NCBI RefSeq assembly: GCF_018531195.1
Contig: NZ_JAHDYS010000004.1
Location: 186,001-250,000, forward strand
DNA length: 64,000 nucleotides
From: Pelotalea chapellei
GTDB lineage: Bacteria; Desulfobacterota; Desulfuromonadia; Geobacterales; Pseudopelobacteraceae
Direction: 5' to 3'
Shown: positions 7,575-16,745 of the stretch, in pieces
Position numbering within the stretch: the first letter of the stretch is position 1
Layout of the letters: every line of letters begins with the position of its first letter
Translations under genes and position numbers: made by a program
Notes under the pieces: generated by a model
Told to the model about the DNA's origin: nothing
Databases searched by the model: none
What the model saw: only the letters and a program-made list of their open reading frames with translations

Positions 7575-8945
7575 ATGGCTCTGAACAAAAAAATCGCAAT
7601 CCCCCTGCTGGTACTCATTCTGGCTGCGGCAGGGGGTGGTGGCTGGTTCCTGTGGCAACAGAAACATCCGGGCACGGCAACCGACCAGAAAGTGGCTCAG
7701 GGCAAACAGCTTTACACCTGCTCGATGCATCCCTTTATCATCAAGGACAAGCCGGGAACCTGCCCGATCTGCGGCATGGAGTTGATCAAGAAGATCGATG
7801 GAGCCGCAGGCGGTGCCCAGACCGCAGAACAAAACCAACAGGGAGAAATGCTTGGACAGGTCTCGATGTCGGCAAACCAGCGGATCATGGCCAACGTTGC
7901 CACCATCGAGGCAAAAAATGGCACCCTGAACAAGGAAATCAACGCAGTAGGTATCGTACAATTCGATCAGTCACGCCAGGCCAAGGTTACCGCCTGGATC
8001 GCCGGCCGCATTGACAAACTGAACGTCGATACGGTAGGGGCGCAGGTAAGCCAGAACAGGCCGGTGGCAGAAATATACTCGCCCGACCTCCTGGCAACCC
8101 AGCAGGAATACCTGCTGGCGGTAAAGAGCCGAGACCAGTTAAAAAATTCACCGATTTCCTCCATATCGCAAAACGGTGATAGCCTGGTAGCTTCTGCAAA
8201 ACAGCGGCTGGTGCTGTACGGTGTCAAGGAAAAACAAATCGCCGAACTGGAAAAAGCAGGAAAGCCCAATATTCGCTTGCCGATTTATACGCCGCTATCC
8301 GGTGTTGTCATCGAAAAAATGGTCCAGCAGGGACAATATGTCAATGTTGGTGAGGTGCTCTTCAATATCGCCGATCTCTCAAAAGTCTGGGTAGAAATAG
8401 ATGTCTTTGAAAATGAAGTTCCTTTTGTGCGGGTCGGGCAGCAGGTGGAAATACGCTCCGCAACAGAACATGGCGCAGTATCCAACGGCAGGATCAGCTT
8501 CGTCTACCCCTTTCACGACCCCAAAACCCACACAGTGAAGGCTCGCGTGGAACTGTCCAACCCGGGCCACAAACTGAAGCCGGATATGTTCGTCAATGCG
8601 ATCATCAGAATGCCGCTGGCAAAAGGAATCGTCGTCCCGGTAACTGCGGTGATCGACACCGGTAAACGCCAGCTGATCTGGGTCGAAATGTCTCCAGGGA
8701 TATTTGAACCGCGTGAGGTACAAGTTGGCGAACGTATTGACGATAAAGTGCAGATCCTGTCCGGCATCAAAGTTGGTGACAAGGTTGCGGTTTCAGGTTC
8801 CTACCTGATTGACTCGGAATCCCAGTTAAAAGGTGGCGGTGGTCAGGACCACAGCAAGCACGGTGACAAACCGGAGACGAAGGGACAAACCCCTGCGACG
8901 CCAGCGAAAAAGGATTCATTGAAGATGGATGATATGAAGATGTGA
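7575..8945 (+). CDS. cusB: Efflux RND periplasmic adaptor (CusB family)
   Basis: A 456-residue membrane-fusion protein with an N-terminal membrane anchor (about 6-26). A heavy-metal-binding domain has the motifs YTCSMHP (47-53) and CPICGM (63-68). The usual barrel-sandwich, lipoyl and beta-barrel domains follow, and the tail is rich in His, Lys and Met (DHSKHGD, MDDMKM). The adaptor links the RND pump to the outer-membrane duct and, in Cus systems, hands Cu(I)/Ag(I) to CusA. GAGG precedes the ATG by seven bases. In related operons cusA follows directly; here a 493-bp GxxExxY cassette sits in between, starting five bases after the cusB stop. Confidence 0.92.
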   Translation: MALNKKIAIPLLVLILAAAGGGGWFLWQQKHPGTATDQKVAQGKQLYTCSMHPFIIKDKPGTCPICGMELIKKIDGAAGGAQTAEQNQQGEMLGQVSMSANQRIMANVATIEAKNGTLNKEINAVGIVQFDQSRQAKVTAWIAGRIDKLNVDTVGAQVSQNRPVAEIYSPDLLATQQEYLLAVKSRDQLKNSPISSISQNGDSLVASAKQRLVLYGVKEKQIAELEKAGKPNIRLPIYTPLSGVVIEKMVQQGQYVNVGEVLFNIADLSKVWVEIDVFENEVPFVRVGQQVEIRSATEHGAVSNGRISFVYPFHDPKTHTVKARVELSNPGHKLKPDMFVNAIIRMPLAKGIVVPVTAVIDTGKRQLIWVEMSPGIFEPREVQVGERIDDKVQILSGIKVGDKVAVSGSYLIDSESQLKGGGGQDHSKHGDKPETKGQTPATPAKKDSLKMDDMKM

Positions 8946-8949
8946 TGTC

Positions 8950-9442
8950 AGAGGCAATAGAACGCGGATCAAATCTGATTGGACGGATTTTCGCGGATTA
9001 TTTGCTAAAGGGAAGGGAGGAAACCATGCTTCAGAAAGAGTTGACAGATATAATAATCGGGGCGTTCTACACCGTGTACAATACTCTAGGGTATGGCTTT
9101 CTTGAGAAAAATTATGAAAATGCCCTGCTTATTGAGTTGCGAAAACAGGGGCTTAATGTAGAGCAGCAGAAACCTTTGGCCGTTCATTATGAAGGGATCG
9201 TAGTCGGTGAGTACTTTGCCGATATCGTTGTCAATAATTCTGTAATTATTGAACTTAAGGCAGCTGAAGCCGTGCGTAAGGAACACGCGGCGCAACTAAC
9301 TAATTATCTGAAAGCGACTGGTATAGAAGTAGGCCTTCTTTTCAATTTTGGTCCTAGTGCCGAGTTTAAGAGGGTAATCTTTACACAGAACAAAATCTGC
9401 GAAAATCCGCTCAATCCGTCTAATCCGCGTTCTATTGCCTCT
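8950..9442 (+). mobile_element. GxxExxY cassette with terminal inverted repeats, inserted between cusB and cusA
   Basis: The ends 8950-8997 and 9396-9442 are inverted repeats. The outer 20 bp match perfectly (AGAGGCAATAGAACGCGGAT), and the rest are related GCGGAT/GACGGATT units. Almost the whole interior is one GxxExxY gene. No transposase or target duplication is evident. A cassette of similar size with a different repeat family occurs at 41720-42174. Confidence 0.7.
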
Positions 9443-9460
9443 AAGGTGTTCCCAACATGA
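9026..9460 (+). CDS. GxxExxY protein (PD-(D/E)XK nuclease-like fold)
   Basis: A 144-residue protein with the family signature G24-F-L-E27-K-N-Y30. A nuclease-like D67...E77-L-K79 pattern follows, as expected of a PD-(D/E)XK core. Its biochemical role is not established. The start at 9026 follows GGGAGG; an earlier frame from 8942 would translate the left repeat. The last 20 or so residues (from NPLNPSNPRS) are encoded by the right inverted repeat, and the stop overlaps the cusA start (ATGA). The gene is therefore translated as part of the efflux operon although unrelated to it in function as far as can be told. Confidence 0.8.
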   Translation: MLQKELTDIIIGAFYTVYNTLGYGFLEKNYENALLIELRKQGLNVEQQKPLAVHYEGIVVGEYFADIVVNNSVIIELKAAEAVRKEHAAQLTNYLKATGIEVGLLFNFGPSAEFKRVIFTQNKICENPLNPSNPRSIASKVFPT

Positions 9461-12400
9461 TCGAAAAAATTATTGAATACTCCGCCCGCAATCGGGTCAT
9501 TGTCCTGATGATCTTCGGACTGATCATCGCCTGGGGGGGATGGTCGGTCTACAAGACACCGGTGGATGCCATACCGGATCTGTCCGACAACCAGGTAATC
9601 GTCTTTACCGATTATCCCGGTCGTTCACCGCAGGTGGTTGAGGACCAGGTCACCTACCCGCTGGCGGTCAACCTGCAGGGACTGCCACAGGTCCGTGCCG
9701 TACGGGCCTCTTCAGCCTTCGGCTTCTCGATGATCTACGTCATCTTTGAAGACAAGGCCGACATCTACTGGGCAAGAACCCGTGTCCTTGAGCGGCTCAA
9801 TTATGCAGCCTCGCTGCTGCCACCCGGTGTAGTCCCTACTCTCGGCCCTGACGGCACCGGCGTGGGCCATGTCTTCTGGTATACCATCGAGGGCAAAGGC
9901 TACGACCTGGAGCAGCTGCGCACTTTGCAGGACTGGTTCGTGCGGTATCAGCTCAACACCGTCCAGGGTGTGGCCGAGGTGGCCTCCATCGGCGGCCTGG
10001 TGCGCGAATACCAGATCGACCTGGACCCCACCAAGCTCTTTTCCTACAAAGTCACCTCCGGAAAGGTCATGGAAGCAGTCAAGGCGGCCAACAAGGATGT
10101 TGGCGGCCGCCTGATTGAACAGGCTGACGCCGAATACCTGATCCGCGGACGCGGCTATGTCAAATCCAAGCAAGACCTGGAGAACATTGTAGTCGGTGCC
10201 GACATGCGCGGGACACCGATCTACGTCAAAAACCTCGGCACGGTCCAGATGGGGGGCGCCATCAGACGTGGCTTGCTGGAGATGAATGGCGAGGGCGAGG
10301 CCGTGGGCGGCATCGTGGTCATGCGCTACGGCGAGAACGCCAAGGAGGTCATCGACCGGGTCAAGACCAAGATCAAGGAACTGGAAAAGGGACTGCCTCC
10401 GGGCGTAAAGATCATGGTTTCCTACGATCGCTCCGACTTGATCCAGCGGGCGATTGACACCCTGAAACACAATCTGGTGGAGGAATCGGTCGTCGTTTCG
10501 CTGGTGATCCTGATCTTCCTGCTGCATTTCCAGAGCGCGCTGGTCATCGTGCTAACCCTGCCGATCTCCGTCCTGATCGCCTTTATCACCATGAAACTGA
10601 TGGGGGTCAGCTCCAACATCATGTCCCTGGGGGGCATCGCCATCGCCATCGGGGTGCTGGTGGATGCCGGGGTAATCATGGTGGAGAACTGCTACCGCCA
10701 CCTGTCCGAGATGCCGCCCGAGGAACGTGCCGGCAAACGGCTGGAAGTAGTGATTACTTCGGCCAAACAGGTCGGGCGGGCTATCTTCTTTTCCCTGGCC
10801 ATCATCGTGCTTTCCTTTGTGCCGGTTTTTCTGCTGGAGGGACAGGAAGGCAAGATGTTCCACCCCCTGGCCTTCACCAAAACCTTCTCTATGATGGGCT
10901 CGGCTATTATTGCCATCACGCTGGTGCCGGTGCTGATGTACTTCTTCATGCGGGGCAAGATGCCGCCGGAGAGTTCCAATCCGGTTTCGACCTTCTTTAT
11001 CAAGCTGTATTCGCCAGTCATCCGCTGGGTACTGGTCTGGAAGAAAACAACCATTGCCCTGAACATCGTGGCCCTGCTGATTGCCGTTCCCCTGTTCATG
11101 CAGCTGGGCAGTGAATTCATGCCCCCTTTGGATGAGGGATCCCTGCTCTACATGCCGGTCACGCTCCCCAATGTCTCGATTACCGAGGCCAAACGCATCA
11201 TCCAGGTACAGGACACCATCATCAAAAGTGTCCCCGAGGTCGAGCATGTACTCGGCAAGGTGGGCCGGGCCGAAACATCCACCGACCCGGCGCCGGTTTC
11301 AATGTTCGAAAGCATCATCATCCTCAAGCCCAAGGACAAATGGCGGGCAGGGATGAAGAAGGCCGACATTGTGGCTGAGCTGGACTCCAAGCTCCAGCAG
11401 ATCGGCGTCCGCAACGGCTGGACCCAGCCGATCATCAATCGCATCAACATGCTCTCCACCGGGGTGCGAACAGACCTGGGAGTCAAAATTTTCGGCAATG
11501 ATCTGAATGTGCTGAAAGATCTGGCGCTGCAGACCGAAACAATCCTCAAACCGATTAACGGCGCAGCTGACGTGGTGGCAGAACGGGTCACCGGCGGCAA
11601 TTACATCGACATTGACATCGATCGGGAAGCGGCGGCCCGTTATGGTGTGAATGTCGGTGACATCCAGGATGTGATCGAGACCGCTCTGGGGGGCGAGATG
11701 CTCTCCACAACGGTTGAAGGCAGAAACCGCTTCCCGATCCGCATCCGCTACCTGCGCGACTACCGGGACAACATCCCGGCCATCCGCCGCATCCTTGTAT
11801 CAGGGATGGGAGGCACCCAGGTACCACTCTCACTGGTAACAAGATTGAAAATCTCCACCGGCGCGCCGGAGATCAACAGTGAGGGTGGACTCCTGCGTTC
11901 ACTGGTATTCCTCAACGTCCGCGGCCGGGATATGGGTGGCTTTGTCACCGAGGCCAAGCAGGTGCTGGAAAAGAATCTCAAGCTGCCGCCAGGCTACTAT
12001 GTGGCCTGGTCCGGCCAGTGGGAAAACCAGATCCGCGCCAAAGCACGCCTGCAGATGCTGGTGCCGATCGGCATCCTGATCATCTTCATCCTGCTCTACT
12101 TTACCTTCCACTCGGCCCTGGAAGCCTCCATGGTCATGCTTTCGGTACCATTCGCCCTGGTGGGTGGGGTCTACCTGGTTTCGGCACTGGGGTATAACCT
12201 GTCGGTGGCAGTGTGGGTCGGCTTTATCGCTCTGTACGGCATCGCCGTGGAAACCGGTGTAGTAATGGTCATTTACCTGCACGAGGCCCTGGACAAGAAA
12301 CTGATCAACGGTCCCTGCACGGAGCAGGATATCTACGATGCCGCCTTTGAAGGGGCTGTACTCAGGCTCAGGCCCAAGCTTATGACTGTAGCAGTGGCTC

Positions 12401-12594
12401 TGCTGGGTCTGTTGCCGATCATGTGGTCTTCCGGTACCGGAGCCGATGTGATGAAGCCGATTGCCGCGCCAATGATCGGCGGGATGATCTCTTCGGCGGT
12501 GCATGTATTGATCATGACGCCGGTGATCTTTGTAATGATGAAAAAACGGGATTTAAAGAAAGGGAAGCTGCATTATTCAGGAATGAAGCATTGA
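9457..12594 (+). CDS. cusA: Heavy-metal efflux RND pump (CusA type)
   Basis: A 1045-residue inner-membrane RND transporter. The three methionines that bind Cu(I)/Ag(I) in E. coli CusA (M573, M623, M672) are matched at M566 (LLYMP), M616 (VSMFE) and M665 (NMLSTG), with identical spacing of 50 and 49 residues. The transmembrane relay motif AIAIGVLVDAGVIMVEN also resembles the monovalent-metal group rather than CzcA. It exports Cu/Ag through CusB and the TolC-like duct using the proton gradient. The start overlaps the stop of the GxxExxY gene, so ribosomes may reach it by coupling from that gene rather than from cusB. Confidence 0.93.
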   Translation: MIEKIIEYSARNRVIVLMIFGLIIAWGGWSVYKTPVDAIPDLSDNQVIVFTDYPGRSPQVVEDQVTYPLAVNLQGLPQVRAVRASSAFGFSMIYVIFEDKADIYWARTRVLERLNYAASLLPPGVVPTLGPDGTGVGHVFWYTIEGKGYDLEQLRTLQDWFVRYQLNTVQGVAEVASIGGLVREYQIDLDPTKLFSYKVTSGKVMEAVKAANKDVGGRLIEQADAEYLIRGRGYVKSKQDLENIVVGADMRGTPIYVKNLGTVQMGGAIRRGLLEMNGEGEAVGGIVVMRYGENAKEVIDRVKTKIKELEKGLPPGVKIMVSYDRSDLIQRAIDTLKHNLVEESVVVSLVILIFLLHFQSALVIVLTLPISVLIAFITMKLMGVSSNIMSLGGIAIAIGVLVDAGVIMVENCYRHLSEMPPEERAGKRLEVVITSAKQVGRAIFFSLAIIVLSFVPVFLLEGQEGKMFHPLAFTKTFSMMGSAIIAITLVPVLMYFFMRGKMPPESSNPVSTFFIKLYSPVIRWVLVWKKTTIALNIVALLIAVPLFMQLGSEFMPPLDEGSLLYMPVTLPNVSITEAKRIIQVQDTIIKSVPEVEHVLGKVGRAETSTDPAPVSMFESIIILKPKDKWRAGMKKADIVAELDSKLQQIGVRNGWTQPIINRINMLSTGVRTDLGVKIFGNDLNVLKDLALQTETILKPINGAADVVAERVTGGNYIDIDIDREAAARYGVNVGDIQDVIETALGGEMLSTTVEGRNRFPIRIRYLRDYRDNIPAIRRILVSGMGGTQVPLSLVTRLKISTGAPEINSEGGLLRSLVFLNVRGRDMGGFVTEAKQVLEKNLKLPPGYYVAWSGQWENQIRAKARLQMLVPIGILIIFILLYFTFHSALEASMVMLSVPFALVGGVYLVSALGYNLSVAVWVGFIALYGIAVETGVVMVIYLHEALDKKLINGPCTEQDIYDAAFEGAVLRLRPKLMTVAVALLGLLPIMWSSGTGADVMKPIAAPMIGGMISSAVHVLIMTPVIFVMMKKRDLKKGKLHYSGMKH

Positions 12595-12624
12595 ACCCTC
12601 GTATCAGGCTTAAAAGATTGGGAG

Positions 12625-12652
12625 GATATTTCACCATACATGTTGAATATTC
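12625..12652 (+). promoter_or_regulatory. Activator site 3 (GAATATTC with degenerate partner)
   Basis: GAATATTC at 12645-12652 lies in TGTTGAATATTCTCC, which is identical to 299-313. Exactly 20 bp upstream is a degenerate partner, GATATTTC (12625-12632). The pair precedes the sigma-54 promoter at 12708 by about 60 bp, as at the other two sites. Confidence 0.55.
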
Positions 12653-12707
12653 TCCACCACCATCCCGGCAGGCATTAAATTAACCTCTTTTACAGGTAGT
12701 TATGCTG

Positions 12708-12723
12708 TGGCACGACAAATGCT
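12708..12723 (+). promoter_or_regulatory. Sigma-54 (-24/-12) promoter, near-consensus
   Basis: TGGCACGACAAATGCT matches TGGCACG-N4-TTGCW at all but one of the defined positions, including GG and GC. It lies 49 bp before the ATG at 12772 and is the best sigma-54 promoter in the window. Confidence 0.8.
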
Positions 12724-12771
12724 TTAGCAAAAGCTACGTAATTACCACTTAACCCAAAGGAGAACAGTAAC

Positions 12772-13239
12772 ATGAAAAAAATGACCGTATTAATCGCAGC
12801 ACTCTTTGCCCTCACAGCGCCGATCTCCTCTTTCGCTGCAATGGATCATGGCTCCATGAATATGGGACATGGCGCCCATCATGGCGATGTCGCCCATGAA
12901 GAAGTTGTGGATGGCGTAAAGGCCACCTTCAAGGTCATGAGCATGAAGGAGCACATGAAAGCGATGAAGATGGAGATGCCCAAGGAAATGAAAGAGACCC
13001 ATCACATTGCGGTTGAATTCAAGGATGCCAAAACAGGCAAGGCCCTGACCGAAGGCGAAGTCAAGGTCAAGGTACAAAACCCGGACAAAAGCGAGCAGGT
13101 CAAGGACTTGATGGGCATGCAGGGACACTTCGGAGCAGACTTCGACCTTTCCAAAAAAGGTAAATATGGCGTGATGTGCAAGTTCCAGCTGAAGGATGGC
13201 AAAACCCGCCAGTCCAAATTCTGGTACACAGTCAAGTAG
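12772..13239 (+). CDS. Periplasmic Met/His-rich metal-binding protein (FixH/YtkA-like)
   Basis: A 155-residue secreted protein with a signal peptide at 1-23 (ending SFAA). A Met/His-rich stretch at 24-42 (MDHGSMNMGHGAHHG) is followed by clustered methionines at 56-73. The remainder resembles a small immunoglobulin-like FixH/YtkA domain. Such composition is typical of periplasmic Cu(I)/Ag(I) buffering proteins. It has its own sigma-54 promoter and follows cusA, so it probably scavenges metal for the pump. The RBS AAGGAG is strong. The exact family is uncertain; the role as a metal binder is inferred from composition and context. Confidence 0.7.
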   Translation: MKKMTVLIAALFALTAPISSFAAMDHGSMNMGHGAHHGDVAHEEVVDGVKATFKVMSMKEHMKAMKMEMPKEMKETHHIAVEFKDAKTGKALTEGEVKVKVQNPDKSEQVKDLMGMQGHFGADFDLSKKGKYGVMCKFQLKDGKTRQSKFWYTVK

Positions 13240-13331
13240 CCCAATCGATTAATCAGGGAAGGATGAGAGCATCTGCAAAAACCTCACTAGCAACAAACCT
13301 TTCGATGACATTTCAAGGATCAGCATGAAGT

Positions 13332-13361
13332 GGTGAGGCGGGCTTTTTAGCCCGCCTCACC
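13332..13361 (+). terminator. Strong hairpin after the Met/His-rich gene
   Basis: A perfect 13-bp stem (GGTGAGGCGGGCT with its complement) closes a TTTT loop. There is no T-run after it, so it may act as an mRNA-stabilising or partial terminator hairpin. It ends only 16 bp before the next start codon. Confidence 0.55.
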
Positions 13362-13377
13362 ATTCTCATCCACACAC

Positions 13378-14232
13378 ATGAAAAGAATACTCTCCATCAT
13401 TACAGCAACGGCATTGTTCGGCTTTCTGATCTATGCCGTCACCTTTCAAAAAAAGGAAATTCCAGTTCAGAAACCTGGAGAGGTGATCTCGACAGCCGCG
13501 TATGCCAGGTATTTTGGCGCTGTTCCGCCGGTTGACAAAGGCGTGGCATATGCTTTTGTGATTTACTTTCCATCACGTAAAGAACCGGGCAAAGTTGTGC
13601 CTTTCCCGTTTTTCACCTTCGACGAGGGAAGTATCAAAAAAGTAGCCGTCGAGCGTCTCCTCGTCGGCATGGATACCGGCAGCTACCAGGGAGATTTCCT
13701 GAATGCGCCGGCCGGTAGCCGCATCGTCGGCCTGCAGGAAGCCCAGGGGACAACAACCCTCACTTTGAGTAAAGAGTTTGGCACCACGTCAGATGCATCG
13801 AAGTTTGTAAAGGCATTTGACCAGACCCTTCGCCAGTTCAAAGGAGTTTCGGCTGTCGGCGTTCGAATCGACGGAAACGCAGCTCCGCTCCCGGTCCAGT
13901 CCAGCGAGAGTGACATCCTACAGCCGGGCCCGCCCCGTCTGCTGGGTGTAACGGCCATGAAAGACAAAGGGGTCAAAGAAGTTGAGGAAGTGGATGCGTT
14001 TTTTGATCGACCGGTTGATGTCAAGGAGCTTAAGCTAATGGCCCACGACGGGCAGCAGTATGAAGGTGATCTGTATCATTCAGCTTTCGATATGGCAGGG
14101 GTGCTTAAACCCAGGAACCGGTCTCAATTTACGGAACGCATGCCGATCAAGGTACGCTGGAAGGTTGTTGATAAGCTGGGACGCCAGGCAGAAGGGAACG
14201 ATGTCGTATCTCTTGAGGTAAAGGTACACTGA
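13378..14232 (+). CDS. GerMN-domain exported protein
   Basis: A 284-residue protein with an N-terminal membrane segment (about 4-22). A GerMN-like domain covers about 55-165 (pattern YFPS...PFPFF, VERLLVGM, LTLSKEF, GVSAVGVRIDG). A C-terminal extension of unknown type follows. GerMN domains occur in spore-germination and envelope proteins of many non-sporulating bacteria and probably bind envelope ligands. No RBS is visible; the ATG stands right after the 13332-13361 hairpin, so translation initiation may be weak. It sits between the metal island and the P-ATPase gene and may or may not belong to the metal regulon. The 153 bp after it show nothing recognisable. Confidence 0.6.
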   Translation: MKRILSIITATALFGFLIYAVTFQKKEIPVQKPGEVISTAAYARYFGAVPPVDKGVAYAFVIYFPSRKEPGKVVPFPFFTFDEGSIKKVAVERLLVGMDTGSYQGDFLNAPAGSRIVGLQEAQGTTTLTLSKEFGTTSDASKFVKAFDQTLRQFKGVSAVGVRIDGNAAPLPVQSSESDILQPGPPRLLGVTAMKDKGVKEVEEVDAFFDRPVDVKELKLMAHDGQQYEGDLYHSAFDMAGVLKPRNRSQFTERMPIKVRWKVVDKLGRQAEGNDVVSLEVKVH

Positions 14233-14385
14233 GCAATGATGACGGTGGAACCACGAAATACAGAATCCAGATTTCGGGAATTAGCATTTAGCGGACCATG
14301 GATGGACGTGAATATGCTTTTCCCTGCCGACTACCACGAAATGTAAAACCCGCCCAACCTCTCCCCTCCTCTATTTTCGTACATT

Positions 14386-16662
14386 TCACAGCTTCAAATT
14401 CCGCAGCCGCAAGGCGTTACTGATGACCGAAACAGAGCTCAAACTCATCGCGGAGCCGGCAATGATCGGACTGAGCAGCAAGCCGAAGAACGGGTACAGC
14501 ACACCCGCCGCCACCGGGATACCCAGCGCGTTGTAGAGAAAGGCGAAGAACAGGTTCTGCCGGATGTTCCGCATGGTGGCGCGACTAAGACGAATGGCCT
14601 TGGCAATGCCGCGCAGGTCACCGCGTACGAGGGTAATGCCGGCACTTTGCATGGCCACGTCAGTGCCGGTGCCCATGGCAATGCCGACTTCCGCTTCGCT
14701 GAGGGCAGGCGCGTCGTTGATGCCGTCGCCGGCCATCGCAACATGTTTACCTTCCTCGTGCAGTTTTTTGACATGGGCGACTTTTCCTGCAGGCTCAATC
14801 TCTGCTTCCACCGCATCCAGGCCGATTTGTCTGGCCACCGCATCGGCAGTGCGCCGGTTGTCTCCGGTGAGCATGACAAGTTCCAGTCCGAGTTCATGAA
14901 GCTCGCGAATGGCTTCTATTGTGGTGGCTTTGATCGGATCAGCAACGGGCAGGATTCCGGCCGGTTTCCCATCGATGGCTACGAACATGACGGTCTTGCC
15001 ATCTTCCTGAAGTTTCACGGCCGATGCTTCGAGCTGTTCCAGGCCGGTGATCTTTTCATTCCGCAGAAAATCCGGTTTTCCGATCATCACCGCACGACCA
15101 GCGACGGTGCCGATAACACCACCGCCTGTCACCGAAGAGAAGTCTTTCGCGGGCTCCAAAACAATTCCTTGTTCCTTCGCACCCTGTACAATTGCCGCGG
15201 CCAGCGGGTGTTCGCTGCTCTGCTCCAGTGAGGCGGCGAGCCGCAGAAACTCCTTCGCATCAATACTATCGCCGGGCAGTACATCCATGAGTTTGGGCTT
15301 GCCTTCGGTGAGAGTGCCGGTCTTGTCCACAACCAGCGTAGTAATTTTCTCCAGCCGTTCGAGCGCCTCGGCATTTTTTACCAGCACGCCTTCCTGCGCA
15401 CCGCGTCCGACGCCTACCATGATCGACATGGGTGTAGCCAGACCGAGAGCGCATGGACAGGCGATGATGAGGACCGCAACGGCGTTGACGATGGCGTGGG
15501 CAAGTTTTGGCTCCGGACCAAGCAACAGCCAGATGACGAAGGTGAGCACCGAAACAGCCAGCACAACCGGCACGAAGATGCCCGCGACCTTGTCGGCAAG
15601 ACCTTGAATGGGTGCGCGGCTGCGCTGGGCCTCGGCAACCATGTTCACAATCTGCCCCAACAATGTGTCGTTGCCGACCCGCTCGGCGCGCATGATAAAA
15701 CTGCCGGCGCCATTGACGGTGCCGCCCGTCACCTTGTCCCCGACGTTCTTTTCCACCGGAAGCGGTTCGCCGCTGATCATGGATTCTTCTACGCTGGAGT
15801 GTCCTTCAACTACCACGCCGTCAACCGGCACCTTGTCCCCCGGAACCACGCGCAGCAGGTCGTCGACTTTCACCTGATCAAGCGGAACTTCCTGATCGCC
15901 CCCTTCTGCAACGTGCCGTGCCGTGGGTGGTGCCAGGTTCAGCAGCGCTTTGATGGCGCTGCCCGTACGGCTTCGGGCACGCAGTTCGAGCACCTGACCG
16001 AGGAGCACCAACACAATGATTACCGCTGCGGCCTCAAAGTAGATGGCAACCTTGCCTTCGTGCTGCATCGTGTACGGAAACAGTTCGGGCTTCAACATCG
16101 CCACAGTGCTAAAGATGAAGGCCGCGCCTACGCCGATGGCGATCAGGGTGAACATGTTCAAGTGACGCGTCATGATGGAACGCCAGCCCCTGCGAAAAAA
16201 GGGCCCGCCCGCCCAAAGTACAACTGGTGTGGTGAGTGCAAATTGCAACCAGCGCGAGATATGGCCATTTGCCCAGGATTGCCGGGCCAATGCAGGAACC
16301 ATGTGAGCCATAGCCAGGACAAACACAGGAAACGTCAGCGCTGCCCCAATCCAGAGGCGCCTGGTCATGTCATCAAGTTCAGCATTTTCCTCTTCATCCG
16401 AACCCGCTGTCAGTATCTTCGGTTCCAGCGCCATGCCGCACTTGGGGCAATCGCCGGGATAATCCTGCTCGATCTCTGGGTGCATCGGGCAGGTGTAAAT
16501 GTTTTTGCCATGCGGTTTTTCTTCAGACTTCGCGGTGGGAGGCTCTGACAAAAACTTCTGCCGGCAGTGGGCGCTACAAAAGTAGAATGTCTGGCCATCA
16601 CGCTCGACAGGCAAAGCAGACGATTCATCTATCTCCATGCCACAAATGGGGTCAATGGCCAT
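14386..16662 (-). CDS. copA: Copper-type P1B ATPase with YHS and heavy-metal-binding domains
   Basis: A 758-residue heavy-metal P-type ATPase. The N-terminus has a YHS domain (DPICGMEI, then CSAHCRQKF) and a heavy-metal-binding domain (YTCPMHP, CPKCGM at 72-77) in place of classical HMA repeats. The core shows the CPC metal site (402-404), phosphorylation Asp446 in DKTGT, and the [11 protein letters not shown] hinge. It pumps soft metals, probably Cu(I) or Ag(I), out of the cytoplasm, complementing the periplasmic CusCBA pump. The start at 16662 is chosen because AGAGGA precedes it and the YHS motif follows at once; an upstream in-frame ATG at 16692 adds ten unlikely residues. Confidence 0.9.
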   Translation of the reverse strand: MAIDPICGMEIDESSALPVERDGQTFYFCSAHCRQKFLSEPPTAKSEEKPHGKNIYTCPMHPEIEQDYPGDCPKCGMALEPKILTAGSDEEENAELDDMTRRLWIGAALTFPVFVLAMAHMVPALARQSWANGHISRWLQFALTTPVVLWAGGPFFRRGWRSIMTRHLNMFTLIAIGVGAAFIFSTVAMLKPELFPYTMQHEGKVAIYFEAAAVIIVLVLLGQVLELRARSRTGSAIKALLNLAPPTARHVAEGGDQEVPLDQVKVDDLLRVVPGDKVPVDGVVVEGHSSVEESMISGEPLPVEKNVGDKVTGGTVNGAGSFIMRAERVGNDTLLGQIVNMVAEAQRSRAPIQGLADKVAGIFVPVVLAVSVLTFVIWLLLGPEPKLAHAIVNAVAVLIIACPCALGLATPMSIMVGVGRGAQEGVLVKNAEALERLEKITTLVVDKTGTLTEGKPKLMDVLPGDSIDAKEFLRLAASLEQSSEHPLAAAIVQGAKEQGIVLEPAKDFSSVTGGGVIGTVAGRAVMIGKPDFLRNEKITGLEQLEASAVKLQEDGKTVMFVAIDGKPAGILPVADPIKATTIEAIRELHELGLELVMLTGDNRRTADAVARQIGLDAVEAEIEPAGKVAHVKKLHEEGKHVAMAGDGINDAPALSEAEVGIAMGTGTDVAMQSAGITLVRGDLRGIAKAIRLSRATMRNIRQNLFFAFLYNALGIPVAAGVLYPFFGLLLSPIIAGSAMSLSSVSVISNALRLRNLKL

Positions 16663-16683
16663 GTCAATCCTCTTAATTATGTC

Positions 16684-16699
16684 GGCACACAATATGCCA
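16684..16699 (-). promoter_or_regulatory. Possible sigma-54 promoter of the P-ATPase
   Basis: Read leftward, TGGCATATTGTGTGCC has TGGCA and TGC at sigma-54 spacing, with both -24 GG and -12 GC present. Transcription would begin about 13 nt before the start codon, keeping the RBS. No clear GAATATTC pair is seen upstream, so membership of the regulon is tentative. Confidence 0.4.
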
Positions 16700-16745
16700 C
16701 TTTAAAATCATCTGGGTGAGCCTCTCATTCTAGTCAGGTTTTGCC

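Noticed and set aside
8942-9025. Earlier start for the GxxExxY gene, overlapping cusB
   Set aside because: It would translate the left inverted repeat; the ATG at 9026 has GGGAGG and the family-typical N-terminus.
15496-16548. Long open frame antisense to the P-ATPase gene (350 aa)
   Set aside because: It is a shadow of the GC-biased codon pattern of the ATPase gene; composition is His/Gln-rich without domains, and no RBS is seen.
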